The position numbers and the translations under genes were made by a program. 64,000 nucleotides of DNA from Mucilaginibacter cryoferens (GTDB lineage: Bacteria > Bacteroidota > Bacteroidia > Sphingobacteriales > Sphingobacteriaceae). Numbering within the stretch: position 1 is the stretch's first letter; every line of letters begins with the position of its first letter. This document shows, piece by piece, positions 16,353 to 25,718 of this stretch. Below the pieces are notes generated by a model, which searched no databases, was not told the DNA's origin, and worked only from the letters and a program-made list of their open reading frames with translations. Where the stretch lies: NCBI RefSeq assembly GCF_014205845.1, contig NZ_JACHCR010000001.1, forward strand, positions 310,001-374,000. Reading direction: 5' to 3'.

Positions 16353-19300
16353 ATGTTACAGAAATTTATAGAAAGGCCAGTACTCTCTACGGTAATATCC
16401 GTTATACTGGTTATATTGGGTATCCTAGGTCTGCTTTCACTACCCATATCTCAATACCCCGAAATTGCGCCGCCAACCGTGGTAGTATCCGCAGCTTATT
16501 CCGGCGCCAATGCCGATGTGGTACTTAGCAGCGTTATTGTTCCGCTTGAAGAACAGATAAACGGCGTAGAAGACATGACCTACATGACCTCTACCGCCAG
16601 CAATGATGGCTCGGCCAAAATCACCATTTATTTTAAGCTTGGTACCAACCCCGACCTTGCAGCGGTAAACGTTCAAAACAGGGTATCAAAGGCCTCCAGT
16701 TTATTACCGGCCGAAGTTACCAAAGCGGGCGTAACCACTCAAAAACAACAAAGCAGTATGGTGATGATATTTTCTATATCAAGCACCAACAAATCATACG
16801 ATCAAACTTTTTTACAAAACTATGCCAACATTAATTTGCTGCCTCAAATTAAGCGTATAAGCGGCGTGGGCGATGCCACTGTATTTGGCACCAAAGATTA
16901 CTCGATGCGCATTTGGCTTAAACCAAGTGCCATGGCATCCTATAACCTCATCCCCGACGACATCAACGCTGCGCTTGCCGAGCAAAACGTAGAAGCTGCA
17001 CCGGGTAAGTTTGGCGAAAACGATAACCAATCTTTCCAATACACCATTAAATACAAAGGCCGGCTTAAATCAGTTGCCGAATTTGAAAACATTGTAATTA
17101 AATCAACCACAGCCGGGCACACCCTGTTGTTAAAAGATGTAGCCCGCGTTGAACTTGGCTCACTTAATTATACCGGCAACACACTTACCGACGGTAATCC
17201 ATCTATCGGGGTAGCCATTTCGCAGGTAGCGGGCTCCAATGCGCATTCGCTTATCCAGGTATGTGAGCAAACTATTTTAAATGCATCCAAATCATTTCCC
17301 CCAGGTGTAAAATACACCTCATTGCTAAATGCCAACGACTTTTTAGATGAGTCTATAAGTAAGGTTCTCCATACGCTTATTGAAGCATTTATCCTGGTAT
17401 TTATTGTGGTATTTGTTTTTCTGCAGGATTTTAGATCAACACTGATCCCCGCTATCGCGGTACCGGTAGCCATCGTCGGCACGTTCTTTTTCTTAAACCT
17501 GTTTGGTTTTACCATTAACCTACTTACGCTGTTTGCATTGGTACTCGCCATTGGTATTGTGGTAGATGATGCCATAGTTGTAGTAGAGGCCGTACATGCC
17601 CAGCTTGACCAGGGGGCCACCTCGGCAAAAGAAGCAACGGTTTCTGCCATGCATAACATCAGTGGCGCCATTGTGTCTATTACGCTGGTTATGGCCGCAG
17701 TTTTTATCCCTGTATCTTTTATAACCGGCTCTGCCGGGGTATTTTATAAGCAATTTGGCTTAACCCTGGCCATTGCCATTGTTATTTCGGCTATTAACGC
17801 GTTAACACTTAGTCCTGCGCTTTGTTCTTTGCTTTTGAAGCCTCATGAAGAAGGAGAACACGCAAAAACAGGGTACTTACAGCGTTTCTACGCTGCCTTT
17901 AATGCAGGGTTTGAATCCGTTACCCATAAGTACAAAAGTTCTGTCCATTTCCTCATCAGTAAAAAATGGATAGCTGGCCTTGGCATATTGGTATTTGCAG
18001 GTATCTTTTGGCTGCTGCTCAAAACTACTGCTACCGGCTTTGTGCCCAACGAAGATCAGGGTACTCTTTTTGCCAACATCAGCTTACCAGCGGGCTCATC
18101 ACTTGAACGAAGCGCAGCCGTGGCAGAGCAGGTTGATGGTATTATTAAAAAACTACCGGAGGTTTCATCAACCCTTCGTATAACCGGGCAAAACTTTATA
18201 GCTGGGGCCGGTGGATCTTATGCTATGGTGGTTATAAAACTTAAACCATGGGACCAGCGCACCCATAAGGGACAGGATATCAATAGTATCACCGGCAAAC
18301 TATTTGGGATGACGGCCGGCATTAAAACAGCCCAGATAATATTTTTTGCACCGCCCACCTTGCAAGGTTTTGGCAACAGCAGCGGTTTTGAGTTTCAGCT
18401 ACAGGATAAAACAGGCGGCGATATCAACACATTTAATAATATCAGTAATAAATTTCTGGGAGCACTTCATCAACGGCCCGAAATTCAGTACGCCGCCACC
18501 TCTTTTAATACCAATTTCCCGCAGTACATGATCAATGTAAATGTGCCTAAAAGCAAACAGGCGGGAGTTACCGTAAACTCGGTATTAAGCACACTCGAAG
18601 GCTATTATGGTGGGGTATATGCCTCAAACTTTAATGAGTTTGGTAAACAATACCGGGTAATGATGCAGGCCGATGCCCCATACAGAGGCACTCCGGAGAG
18701 TATGAACAATATTTACGTGAGAAGCGACAGTACCGGCACCATGGCTCCTATTTCGGAGTTTGTAACACTCAAAAAGGTATATGGTCCTGAGGCGATAAAC
18801 AGGTTTAACCTGTTTACATCCATAGCTATACAAGGTTCGCCAAATACAGGCTTCAGTTCGGGCGATGCCATCAAAGCCATTGAATCGGTTGGAGCCAAAA
18901 CCCTGCCGGCTGGCTATAGTTTTGAATACTCGGGTCTAACCCGCGAAGAAATTGCGGGCGGCAGCCAAACCCTTTACATTTTTATGCTCTGCTTAATATT
19001 TGTTTACTTTTTGTTGAGCGCGCAGTACGAAAGCTATATTTTACCGTTCGCGGTTTTACTTTCGTTACCAATTGGTTTGGCAGGAGCCTTCATTTTTGCC
19101 AAAATATTTGGCGTAGAAAACAATATTTATCTGCAGATAACCCTCATAATGCTGATCGGCCTATTGGCAAAAAATGCCATTCTGATAGTAGAATATGCTG
19201 TGGCACGCAGAAAGCACGGTTTAAGCCTGGTTGATGCCGCTATTGAAGGTGCAACCGCACGGCTACGGCCAATTCTGATGACTTCCTTTGCCTTTATCCT

Positions 19301-19511
19301 GGGCCTGATGCCATTAATGCTGGCATCCGGAGCCGGGGCGGTTGGTAACCGGTCAATAGGCACCGGAGCGGTTGGTGGGATGCTTGTGGGCACGCTGTTT
19401 GGTTTATTTGTTATCCCGGTACTGTTTATCATTTTCCAGGGTTTACAGGAAAAGATAAGCAGCAAACCAGCTATTCAAAACAAATCAATTCTGCCGCCAA
19501 CAGTTAAATAA
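16353..19511 (+). CDS. RND multidrug efflux permease, HAE1 family
   Basis: The 1052-residue protein has the normal AcrB/MexB length. It has the N-terminal IERPVLSTVISVILVILG helix, two large periplasmic loops, and the TM4 proton-relay motif GIVVDDAIVVVEAV with both Asp residues. Twelve predicted membrane helices are grouped 1+5+1+5, and the C-terminal half repeats the plan (IGLLAKNAILIVEYA, RLRPILMTSFAFILG). It would pump amphiphilic compounds out using the proton gradient together with the adaptor and outer-membrane factor of the same operon. No key residue is missing. The drug spectrum cannot be predicted. Confidence 0.97.
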   Translation: MLQKFIERPVLSTVISVILVILGILGLLSLPISQYPEIAPPTVVVSAAYSGANADVVLSSVIVPLEEQINGVEDMTYMTSTASNDGSAKITIYFKLGTNPDLAAVNVQNRVSKASSLLPAEVTKAGVTTQKQQSSMVMIFSISSTNKSYDQTFLQNYANINLLPQIKRISGVGDATVFGTKDYSMRIWLKPSAMASYNLIPDDINAALAEQNVEAAPGKFGENDNQSFQYTIKYKGRLKSVAEFENIVIKSTTAGHTLLLKDVARVELGSLNYTGNTLTDGNPSIGVAISQVAGSNAHSLIQVCEQTILNASKSFPPGVKYTSLLNANDFLDESISKVLHTLIEAFILVFIVVFVFLQDFRSTLIPAIAVPVAIVGTFFFLNLFGFTINLLTLFALVLAIGIVVDDAIVVVEAVHAQLDQGATSAKEATVSAMHNISGAIVSITLVMAAVFIPVSFITGSAGVFYKQFGLTLAIAIVISAINALTLSPALCSLLLKPHEEGEHAKTGYLQRFYAAFNAGFESVTHKYKSSVHFLISKKWIAGLGILVFAGIFWLLLKTTATGFVPNEDQGTLFANISLPAGSSLERSAAVAEQVDGIIKKLPEVSSTLRITGQNFIAGAGGSYAMVVIKLKPWDQRTHKGQDINSITGKLFGMTAGIKTAQIIFFAPPTLQGFGNSSGFEFQLQDKTGGDINTFNNISNKFLGALHQRPEIQYAATSFNTNFPQYMINVNVPKSKQAGVTVNSVLSTLEGYYGGVYASNFNEFGKQYRVMMQADAPYRGTPESMNNIYVRSDSTGTMAPISEFVTLKKVYGPEAINRFNLFTSIAIQGSPNTGFSSGDAIKAIESVGAKTLPAGYSFEYSGLTREEIAGGSQTLYIFMLCLIFVYFLLSAQYESYILPFAVLLSLPIGLAGAFIFAKIFGVENNIYLQITLIMLIGLLAKNAILIVEYAVARRKHGLSLVDAAIEGATARLRPILMTSFAFILGLMPLMLASGAGAVGNRSIGTGAVGGMLVGTLFGLFVIPVLFIIFQGLQEKISSKPAIQNKSILPPTVK

Positions 19512-19534
19512 ATTCAATTTCTAATATTCTTCAA

Positions 19535-20932
19535 ATGAAAACAAAATATTTTTTACTATCCGCTGCAGCATTGCTGGTTACAGCGTCATGTAAAGTTACA
19601 GAAACATATAAACGGCCAAATATTGTTGCACAAAACCTTTACAGGGATAGCCTGGCAACCGATAGCAACTCCATAGCAGCCATGCCTTGGCGGTCATTAT
19701 TTGCAGATACCATATTGCAGGGATTGATACAGGAAGGGATTGCCCATAACCTTAACCTGCAAACAGCTGTGCTTAAAATAGCCGAGGCTGATGCCACTTT
19801 AAGGGCCAGTAAGGCAGCATACCTGCCATCTTTAACCGCCGGGGTTACAGCCACAAAAGCTAAAACATCACAGGCAGCGCTAAACTTTCCATCATCGGCG
19901 GGTATTAATTTAAATACTACTACCTACCAGGCACAGCTAAGCGCAAGTTGGGAAGTGAATGTATGGGGCCAGTTAAGCAGTTTAAAAAGACAGGCAGTTG
20001 CCAGCTTTTTAGAAAGCGACGCATCAAAACGTGCAGTACAAACCCAGCTTATTGCTGATATAGCTAATGATTATTATACGCTGCTATCGTATGACAAACA
20101 ACTTGCTATTACCAAACAGACGGTTAAAAACCGCATCGAAGATGTAAAAACCAATAAAACACTTTTAGAGGGAAACGTTGTAAACGGCGCGGCAGTTGTG
20201 CAAAGTGAAGCTAACAGGTATGCAGCCGAGATAACCATTCCAGATCTGGAGCAAAGCATCAGGGAAACAGAAAACGCGTTATGTATTTTACTGGCAAGAT
20301 CTCCGGGGGCTATAAAGCGAACCTCCCTGGAAGACCAGCAACCTGTTGAAAATATTAATGCGGGCCTCTCTACTCAATTGCTCCGTAACCGCCCGGATAT
20401 ACAGGAATCTGAATTTGCGTTTATGGCCGCCTTTGAGAACACTAATGTTGCACACTCGTATTTTTATCCAACATTAACTATAACTGCCGAAGGAGGCCTA
20501 TCTACATTAAAGTTGAAAGATCTGTTTAACAATTCCATTTTTTATAATTTGGTAGGTGGCCTAACCCAGCCAATTTTTAACAAAGGGCAAAATAAAGCAC
20601 GCTACAGAATTGCAAAGGCGCAGCAACTGGAGGCATTTAACGCTTACCAGCAAACTATACTAAGCGCAGGCCGGGAGGTTTCTAATGCACTATACTCCTA
20701 TCAGAAATCATTAAAAAAACAGGAACTGAGAAAAAAGGAACTGGATGCCCTCGAAAAATCGGTTAACTATACCAAGCAGTTGCTTACCTACAGTGCTGCA
20801 ACAAACTATAACGATGTTTTAACCTCAGAACAAAGTTTACTGGCTGCACAATTAAGTGGAGTAAGTGACAAGTTGCAGCAGTTGCAATCGATAGTTAATT
20901 TATATGCTGCATTAGGAGGCGGATGGCAATAG
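19535..20932 (+). CDS. TolC/NodT-family outer-membrane efflux lipoprotein
   Basis: The 465-residue protein has a lipobox (TASCKVTETYKRPN, Cys19). Two OEP repeats follow, each with long coiled-coil helices (ATLRASKAAYLPSLTAG in the first, AQQLEAFNAYQQTILSAGRE in the second), and the RPDIQESEFAFMAAF segment typical of NodT proteins. It forms the outer-membrane channel of the tripartite pump. It starts 23 bp after the permease stop and ends the operon; a 25-bp perfect hairpin follows. Confidence 0.95.
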   Translation: MKTKYFLLSAAALLVTASCKVTETYKRPNIVAQNLYRDSLATDSNSIAAMPWRSLFADTILQGLIQEGIAHNLNLQTAVLKIAEADATLRASKAAYLPSLTAGVTATKAKTSQAALNFPSSAGINLNTTTYQAQLSASWEVNVWGQLSSLKRQAVASFLESDASKRAVQTQLIADIANDYYTLLSYDKQLAITKQTVKNRIEDVKTNKTLLEGNVVNGAAVVQSEANRYAAEITIPDLEQSIRETENALCILLARSPGAIKRTSLEDQQPVENINAGLSTQLLRNRPDIQESEFAFMAAFENTNVAHSYFYPTLTITAEGGLSTLKLKDLFNNSIFYNLVGGLTQPIFNKGQNKARYRIAKAQQLEAFNAYQQTILSAGREVSNALYSYQKSLKKQELRKKELDALEKSVNYTKQLLTYSAATNYNDVLTSEQSLLAAQLSGVSDKLQQLQSIVNLYAALGGGWQ

Positions 20933-21014
20933 GCATTTAAACTTGTAAATTATGAGAGGTTATATAACGACCTTAATTTTTCATAATTAACAAATATTAC
21001 CGGTTATAGTATAA

Positions 21015-21069
21015 CCTTTCTTAACCACAAAGCCTGATATTTAGTATCAGGCTTTGTGGTTAAGAAAGG
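21015..21069 (+). terminator. Strong hairpin terminator after the efflux operon
   Basis: A 25-bp perfect stem (21015-21039 with 21045-21069) has a 5-nt loop TTTAG. It contains ACCACAAAGCCTGATA and its complement. A short A/T-rich run (about 21074-21086) follows. It ends the efflux operon before the GH30 gene. Confidence 0.65.
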
Positions 21070-21223
21070 GGAATAATTACTTTTTTATGATTAAGTTTTA
21101 TTATTGCAACTAAATAGATTTAAGAACGTGTAATAGGCCGTAAATAACGCGAATTGATTTTAGCGGGCTATTGATCATTAATACGATAAAGTTTTTTACA
21201 GGATATATAGCTGTTAATTAATT

Positions 21224-22738
21224 ATGATGGTGCTAAAAAATACGCTTAAGGTAATTGCAGTTCTTATACTAACAACCCATTTTGCGGGTGCCCAGGTTAA
21301 AGAGGTTACTGTTGACATTGATTTTTCGAAAACATACCAAACAATCAGCAATTTTGGAGCCTCGGATGCATGGGCATGCCAGTTTGTGGGCAATTGGCCC
21401 GATGCTAAACGGAACAAAATTGCCGACTTACTTTTTAGTCGCGACACCTACCCCGATGACTCGCCACAGGGCATTGGTTTATCACTATGGCGATTTAATA
21501 TTGGTGCGGGAAGCACCCAACAACAAAATGAAAGTGGCATAAAGGACGAATGGCGACGTGCCGAATCATTTTTTAATAACGATGGCAATTACAACTGGCA
21601 AAACCAGGCCGGGCAGGTATGGTTTTTAAAAGCTGCAAAAAAACGCGGGTTGAAACAGTTTTTAGGATTTAGCAATAGTCCGCCTGTACAATTTACCATT
21701 AACGACAAAGCTTACGCCAATGGCGGTAAAGTAAATATAACCCCCAACAAATACGGCGATTTTGCTACATACCTTGCAAAGGTTGTAAAAGGTATTGAAC
21801 AGGTAAGCAAAGTTAAGTTTGATTATATAAGCCCGGTAAACGAGCCGCAATGGGATTGGAGCGATGGCGGCCAGGAAGGCTGTCCTTACACCAATTCGGA
21901 GATAGCAGGTCTTGTAAGATCTATAAATAAAGCATTTGTAAATAACCATATAACTTCAAAGATCCTCATTGGCGAAGCGGGCAGCATTAACTATTTATTT
22001 ACAAAAGGCGATAAATCCGGCAAAGGAAACCAGGTAAAAGATTTTTTTACAACGGGATCTGCCAATTACATTGGCAATCTGCCAGGTGTAAGCAACACCA
22101 TTGCCGCGCACAGCTATTTTACTACATCGCCAATGCCATCTGCCATCAAAGCACGTAAGGCACTGGCCGATATCGTTGCATCCATCAAGGGACTTAATTT
22201 ATGGCAATCGGAGTATTGCATTTTAGGAGACAATACCGGTGAAATAGATGGCAATAAACGCGATTTAGGAATCAATGCAGCCCTTTATTTAGCTTCCGTT
22301 ATACATACCGATTTAACTGCGGCCAATGTTTCGGCATGGCAATGGTGGACAGCCATATCTGCCTATGATTACAAAGACGGGCTCATCTATATAGACAAAA
22401 ATAAAACCGACGGCAATTTTTACGCAAGCAAAATGCTTTGGGCCATGGGTAACTATAGCCGGTTTGTTTTACCTGGTGCCATAAGGGTTAACGCCGAAAT
22501 TGCCACACAAACTACAGAAAATCCCTTACTTGTTTCGGCCTTTAAAAAAGACGAAACTGTAACTGTGGTTATCATCAACCCCAATCAGAACGCAATAACT
22601 ACAGTATTTAATACCCATGTCAACTTTACATCTTCATATACCACCTCGCAAACATTCGAACTTAAAGCAGGTAAAATAACCGGCCCGAAAGTTGTAATAC
22701 CCGGGCGCTCTGTAGTTACGCTAACCGGCAAAATCTAG
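21224..22738 (+). CDS. Secreted GH30-family glycoside hydrolase
   Basis: The 504-residue protein has a Sec signal peptide ending near GAQ (about residue 24), a (beta/alpha)8 barrel with the acid/base in SPVNEPQW (Glu207) and the nucleophile in LWQSEYCIL (Glu330), and a C-terminal beta-sandwich (about 400-504), as in clan GH-A GH30 enzymes. Known GH30 activities include glucuronoxylanase, beta-1,6-glucanase and beta-1,6-galactanase; the subfamily cannot be settled by eye. The neighbouring xylan genes make a xylan-type role attractive. However, the gene is on the opposite strand and lacks the CAATCGATTGC operator that marks that regulon. Confidence 0.85.
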   Translation: MMVLKNTLKVIAVLILTTHFAGAQVKEVTVDIDFSKTYQTISNFGASDAWACQFVGNWPDAKRNKIADLLFSRDTYPDDSPQGIGLSLWRFNIGAGSTQQQNESGIKDEWRRAESFFNNDGNYNWQNQAGQVWFLKAAKKRGLKQFLGFSNSPPVQFTINDKAYANGGKVNITPNKYGDFATYLAKVVKGIEQVSKVKFDYISPVNEPQWDWSDGGQEGCPYTNSEIAGLVRSINKAFVNNHITSKILIGEAGSINYLFTKGDKSGKGNQVKDFFTTGSANYIGNLPGVSNTIAAHSYFTTSPMPSAIKARKALADIVASIKGLNLWQSEYCILGDNTGEIDGNKRDLGINAALYLASVIHTDLTAANVSAWQWWTAISAYDYKDGLIYIDKNKTDGNFYASKMLWAMGNYSRFVLPGAIRVNAEIATQTTENPLLVSAFKKDETVTVVIINPNQNAITTVFNTHVNFTSSYTTSQTFELKAGKITGPKVVIPGRSVVTLTGKI

Positions 22739-22899
22739 CGGCACCTAAAGCTATAGATTAATAAAATTACCGTTTTAGAATTACTCCAACTCAGGCAGAA
22801 AAACATATCAACCGTAAAAAAACCAATCCCCGACAAATTGTAAAGGAATTAATCCAGCGTTATCAAAAAACATTTAATAACGCTGGATTATAAGCCCGA

Positions 22900-24549
22900 T
22901 TAATAAGTGTAAAGTTTAATGCGCTGTATGCCATATTCGCCTGTAGGGATTCTAAGATGCCTGCCCTGGTGATCTTCGTCCCCGTTCAAGCGCCGGCCCG
23001 CGTGCCATACACCGTTTACAAAATTACCTTCATCAACATTCTGTATTCCTGCGCGCTGCTTATCGTCAAGTGGTTTAAAGCTGATGACCAGGCCGGTACC
23101 AGCCACATAAAATTCATCTTTTGACAAAGCTATAATAATACCACCCGTTAATGGCCAGTTTGCGTCCTTTGCTTTAGGCGACCAGCCGAGGGTTAAATCG
23201 TGAGAAACAGTAAGTATATAACCGCCCATTTGCAATTGAACGGTATCTGCATCTTTACTTAGCAAAACGCCATCCATCAAATCGTTCTTTTGGGCTTTGC
23301 TTATCTCACCCGATAGCTGGTTAATAATTTCATAAGTTTTGCCAAGAGCTAATGACGCCGACTTATTTTCGGATTCAATAGAAAAAGGAGAAAAGCCGAG
23401 GGCTTTATAATGGCCAATTGCATAAAACGCTTTAGCATCTACTCCATCCTCAAAACGGTGCTCCGGAATAAACAAAGCATTATCCGGCCGGGTATATCTA
23501 TCATTCCAATACTTAAAGTTGGGGTTATAAAAATCGGGCGACAACAGATCAATGGCAGGCGCGGCGGCTTTCCATACATCAATTAAATGCGGCAAAGGGC
23601 CTCCGCTGGGGTATTGGCCTGGCTGCTTACCAAGTGCGTTAAGCGCCGCGTTTACATACATCGGCAGCTTGTAGATCGCTTTGCCCGCCGCGGCCACCTG
23701 GTTGGCATAAACAGCAAAATACCAGGCAATAAATAACTCATCTGTAGCTGGGCTTTTGCCAAATACATCCTCCCAGTTACCAGATGTTTTGAAACCTCCA
23801 TCCTGCCATATTTTTTTCATTTCGGGTTCCAATGTATTTTGATGTTCCTGCAAATAGCTTATCAGCTTTGCCGGTACGGGCTTATTAAACGCGGCATCAG
23901 CCAGCGTTGAATGGTCGCGGGCATTGGGCAGCATGCCAATTTCGTTTTCAACCTGTACCATTACCACGGTATGCTGCTGGCTATCTGTTTGTTTAATGTA
24001 TTGCAAGAGCGCACTAAATGCTTTGCAATCTACCTTCAGGGCATTTTCAGAAAACGGGGTAATGATCTCTTCGGGGCGGCCCTTATCGTTTATTACACGC
24101 GGAAAACGCTGTTGGTTGGTTTTAACCCATGCAGGTGCATAACAGCTCATGCTATTTTTCCAGGTGCCAAACCAAAGCAGCACCAGTTTTATATGGTGTT
24201 GCCGGGCGCTTTTAATCAGGTAATCTATAAGGGTAAAGTTAAACCGCCCCTCTTCTGGTTCCATCAAATCCCAATACACCGGTGTTATCAAGGTATTAAG
24301 GTGCATTTTTCCGAGCCGGGGCCAAATAGGTTCCATATAAGCCATGCTCGATGCACTTGAATTTCCCAATTCTCCGGCATTCATCAACAAGGGGGCACCG
24401 TTCACCAATAGTTCGGCATTATTACCCCAATATTTAATTTGTGGCATTGCCGGGCTATTGTTTTGCGCTTTTGTTTCAAAAGCTATTAAACAACACAAAA
24501 AAGTTATGAATAAAACTGATCTCATGACCATTAAATTTACTTTATGCAC
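22900..24549 (-). CDS. GH35-family beta-galactosidase-like enzyme (with DUF5597-type C-terminus)
   Basis: The 549-residue protein has a signal peptide (about 1-28) and a TIM barrel with VQVENEIG (acid/base Glu203) and FIPEHRFE (nucleophile Glu363). Its C-terminal beta domain I associate with DUF5597. These GH35 relatives remove terminal beta-galactosyl or similar residues from oligosaccharide side chains. The gene is third in the GH67-GH43-GH35 unit, 33 bp after GH43, so it probably clears galactose-containing decorations from xylan-derived or associated hemicellulose. Activity is family-based; the sugar is inferred. Confidence 0.87.
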   Translation of the reverse strand: MHKVNLMVMRSVLFITFLCCLIAFETKAQNNSPAMPQIKYWGNNAELLVNGAPLLMNAGELGNSSASSMAYMEPIWPRLGKMHLNTLITPVYWDLMEPEEGRFNFTLIDYLIKSARQHHIKLVLLWFGTWKNSMSCYAPAWVKTNQQRFPRVINDKGRPEEIITPFSENALKVDCKAFSALLQYIKQTDSQQHTVVMVQVENEIGMLPNARDHSTLADAAFNKPVPAKLISYLQEHQNTLEPEMKKIWQDGGFKTSGNWEDVFGKSPATDELFIAWYFAVYANQVAAAGKAIYKLPMYVNAALNALGKQPGQYPSGGPLPHLIDVWKAAAPAIDLLSPDFYNPNFKYWNDRYTRPDNALFIPEHRFEDGVDAKAFYAIGHYKALGFSPFSIESENKSASLALGKTYEIINQLSGEISKAQKNDLMDGVLLSKDADTVQLQMGGYILTVSHDLTLGWSPKAKDANWPLTGGIIIALSKDEFYVAGTGLVISFKPLDDKQRAGIQNVDEGNFVNGVWHAGRRLNGDEDHQGRHLRIPTGEYGIQRIKLYTY

Positions 24550-24582
24550 AGGTTTTACCCCCTAAATTTGGCAAACAAGGTG

Positions 24583-25692
24583 CTACAAAAACGGATCGAT
24601 CAGTTTAATAGAGCCATCGGCATTATGTTGCAATTCGGTCACCTTTACATTGCGCAGGTGTGTTTTGCCCGATAGTTGGGTATCATGGTAAAATATATAC
24701 CATTTGCCCTTTATTTCTACAATAGAGTGATGAGTTGTCCAACCCTGTACCGGTTTCATAAACACACCTTTGTAAGTGAACGGACCAACCGGACTATCGC
24801 CTACCGCATAGCAAAGCAGATGTGTATCGCCGGTTGAATAAGTAAAGTAATATTTGCCATTATACTTGTGCATCCATGAGCCTTCAAAAAACCTGCGGTC
24901 GTGATCTTTGGTTAATAACGGTTTGCCCAGGCTATCTAAAATAACCACATCTTTTGCTGCTCCATCAAAGTTTTTCATATCCGGTTTAAGCAAAGCTACC
25001 TTGCAGCTTATAGCGGGCGCATCCTCCTGTTTCGAGTCGGTTTTAGAACCATCTGCCTCGTATTTTCCGGTTATCCAGCGCTGTAGCTGGCCACCCCAAA
25101 TGCCACCAAAATACATATAGGTTTTGCCATCTGTATCGGTAAACACAGCCGGGTCAATGCTAAAACTTCCGGCAATAGGCTCTGGTTCTGCCTTAAAGGG
25201 CCCAACAGGACTGGCCGAAGTAGCTACTCCGATATGGAAAACATCTTTTTTATCTTTTACCGGGAAGTACAGGTAATAGGTACCGTTTTTATAAGCGGCA
25301 TCTGGCGCCCAAAGCTGCCTGCCAGCCCAGGGAATATCTTTTATATCAAGTGCAACGCCGTTATCGGTAACCTTGCCACCAATGCTATCCATCGATAGGA
25401 TATGATAATCTCTCATGGCAAAGTGATCTCCATTATCGTTTTCGGGGATACCGGCATTAATGTCGTGTGAGGGATAGATGTAAATTTTACCGTTAAATAC
25501 ATGAGCCGATGGATCTGCAGTGTAAATATTACTGATCAATGGCTGCGATAGATATTTTACTTTTTTACTTGTGTCTGTTTTACTGCTATCAGCGTCTGCT
25601 GTTTTTTTTGCGGCCGAGTTACAGGCACTCAAAATACCAGCGGGTATTAGAACAGTGAGGATTAATTTCGATGTGTTAAATGGCTTGCTCAT
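24583..25692 (-). CDS. GH43-family lipoprotein (xylosidase/arabinofuranosidase type)
   Basis: The 369-residue protein has a lipobox LSACNS (Cys24) and a five-bladed propeller. The three GH43 acidic residues are visible: general base Asp60 (YTADPSAHVF), pKa-modulating Asp180 (SIDPAVF) and general acid Glu270 (RFFEGSWMHK). The length is that of a single-domain GH43. Likely reactions are removal of xylose or arabinose from xylo-oligosaccharides in the periplasm. It lies 26 bp downstream of GH67 in one operon under the operator at 28035. Confidence 0.92.
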   Translation of the reverse strand: MSKPFNTSKLILTVLIPAGILSACNSAAKKTADADSSKTDTSKKVKYLSQPLISNIYTADPSAHVFNGKIYIYPSHDINAGIPENDNGDHFAMRDYHILSMDSIGGKVTDNGVALDIKDIPWAGRQLWAPDAAYKNGTYYLYFPVKDKKDVFHIGVATSASPVGPFKAEPEPIAGSFSIDPAVFTDTDGKTYMYFGGIWGGQLQRWITGKYEADGSKTDSKQEDAPAISCKVALLKPDMKNFDGAAKDVVILDSLGKPLLTKDHDRRFFEGSWMHKYNGKYYFTYSTGDTHLLCYAVGDSPVGPFTYKGVFMKPVQGWTTHHSIVEIKGKWYIFYHDTQLSGKTHLRNVKVTELQHNADGSIKLIDPFL

Positions 25693-25718
25693 TGGCGTTT
25701 GGTTTATGATGATGAATA

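Noticed and set aside
17168..17671. 167-codon frame antisense to the RND permease
   Set aside because: It lies opposite the highly conserved TM4 region; its Ser/Thr/Met-rich sequence is the usual mirror of membrane-protein codons.
20933..21223. CAATCGATTGC-type operator before GH30
   Set aside because: No match to the core on either strand; only A/T-rich sequence and the efflux terminator were found.
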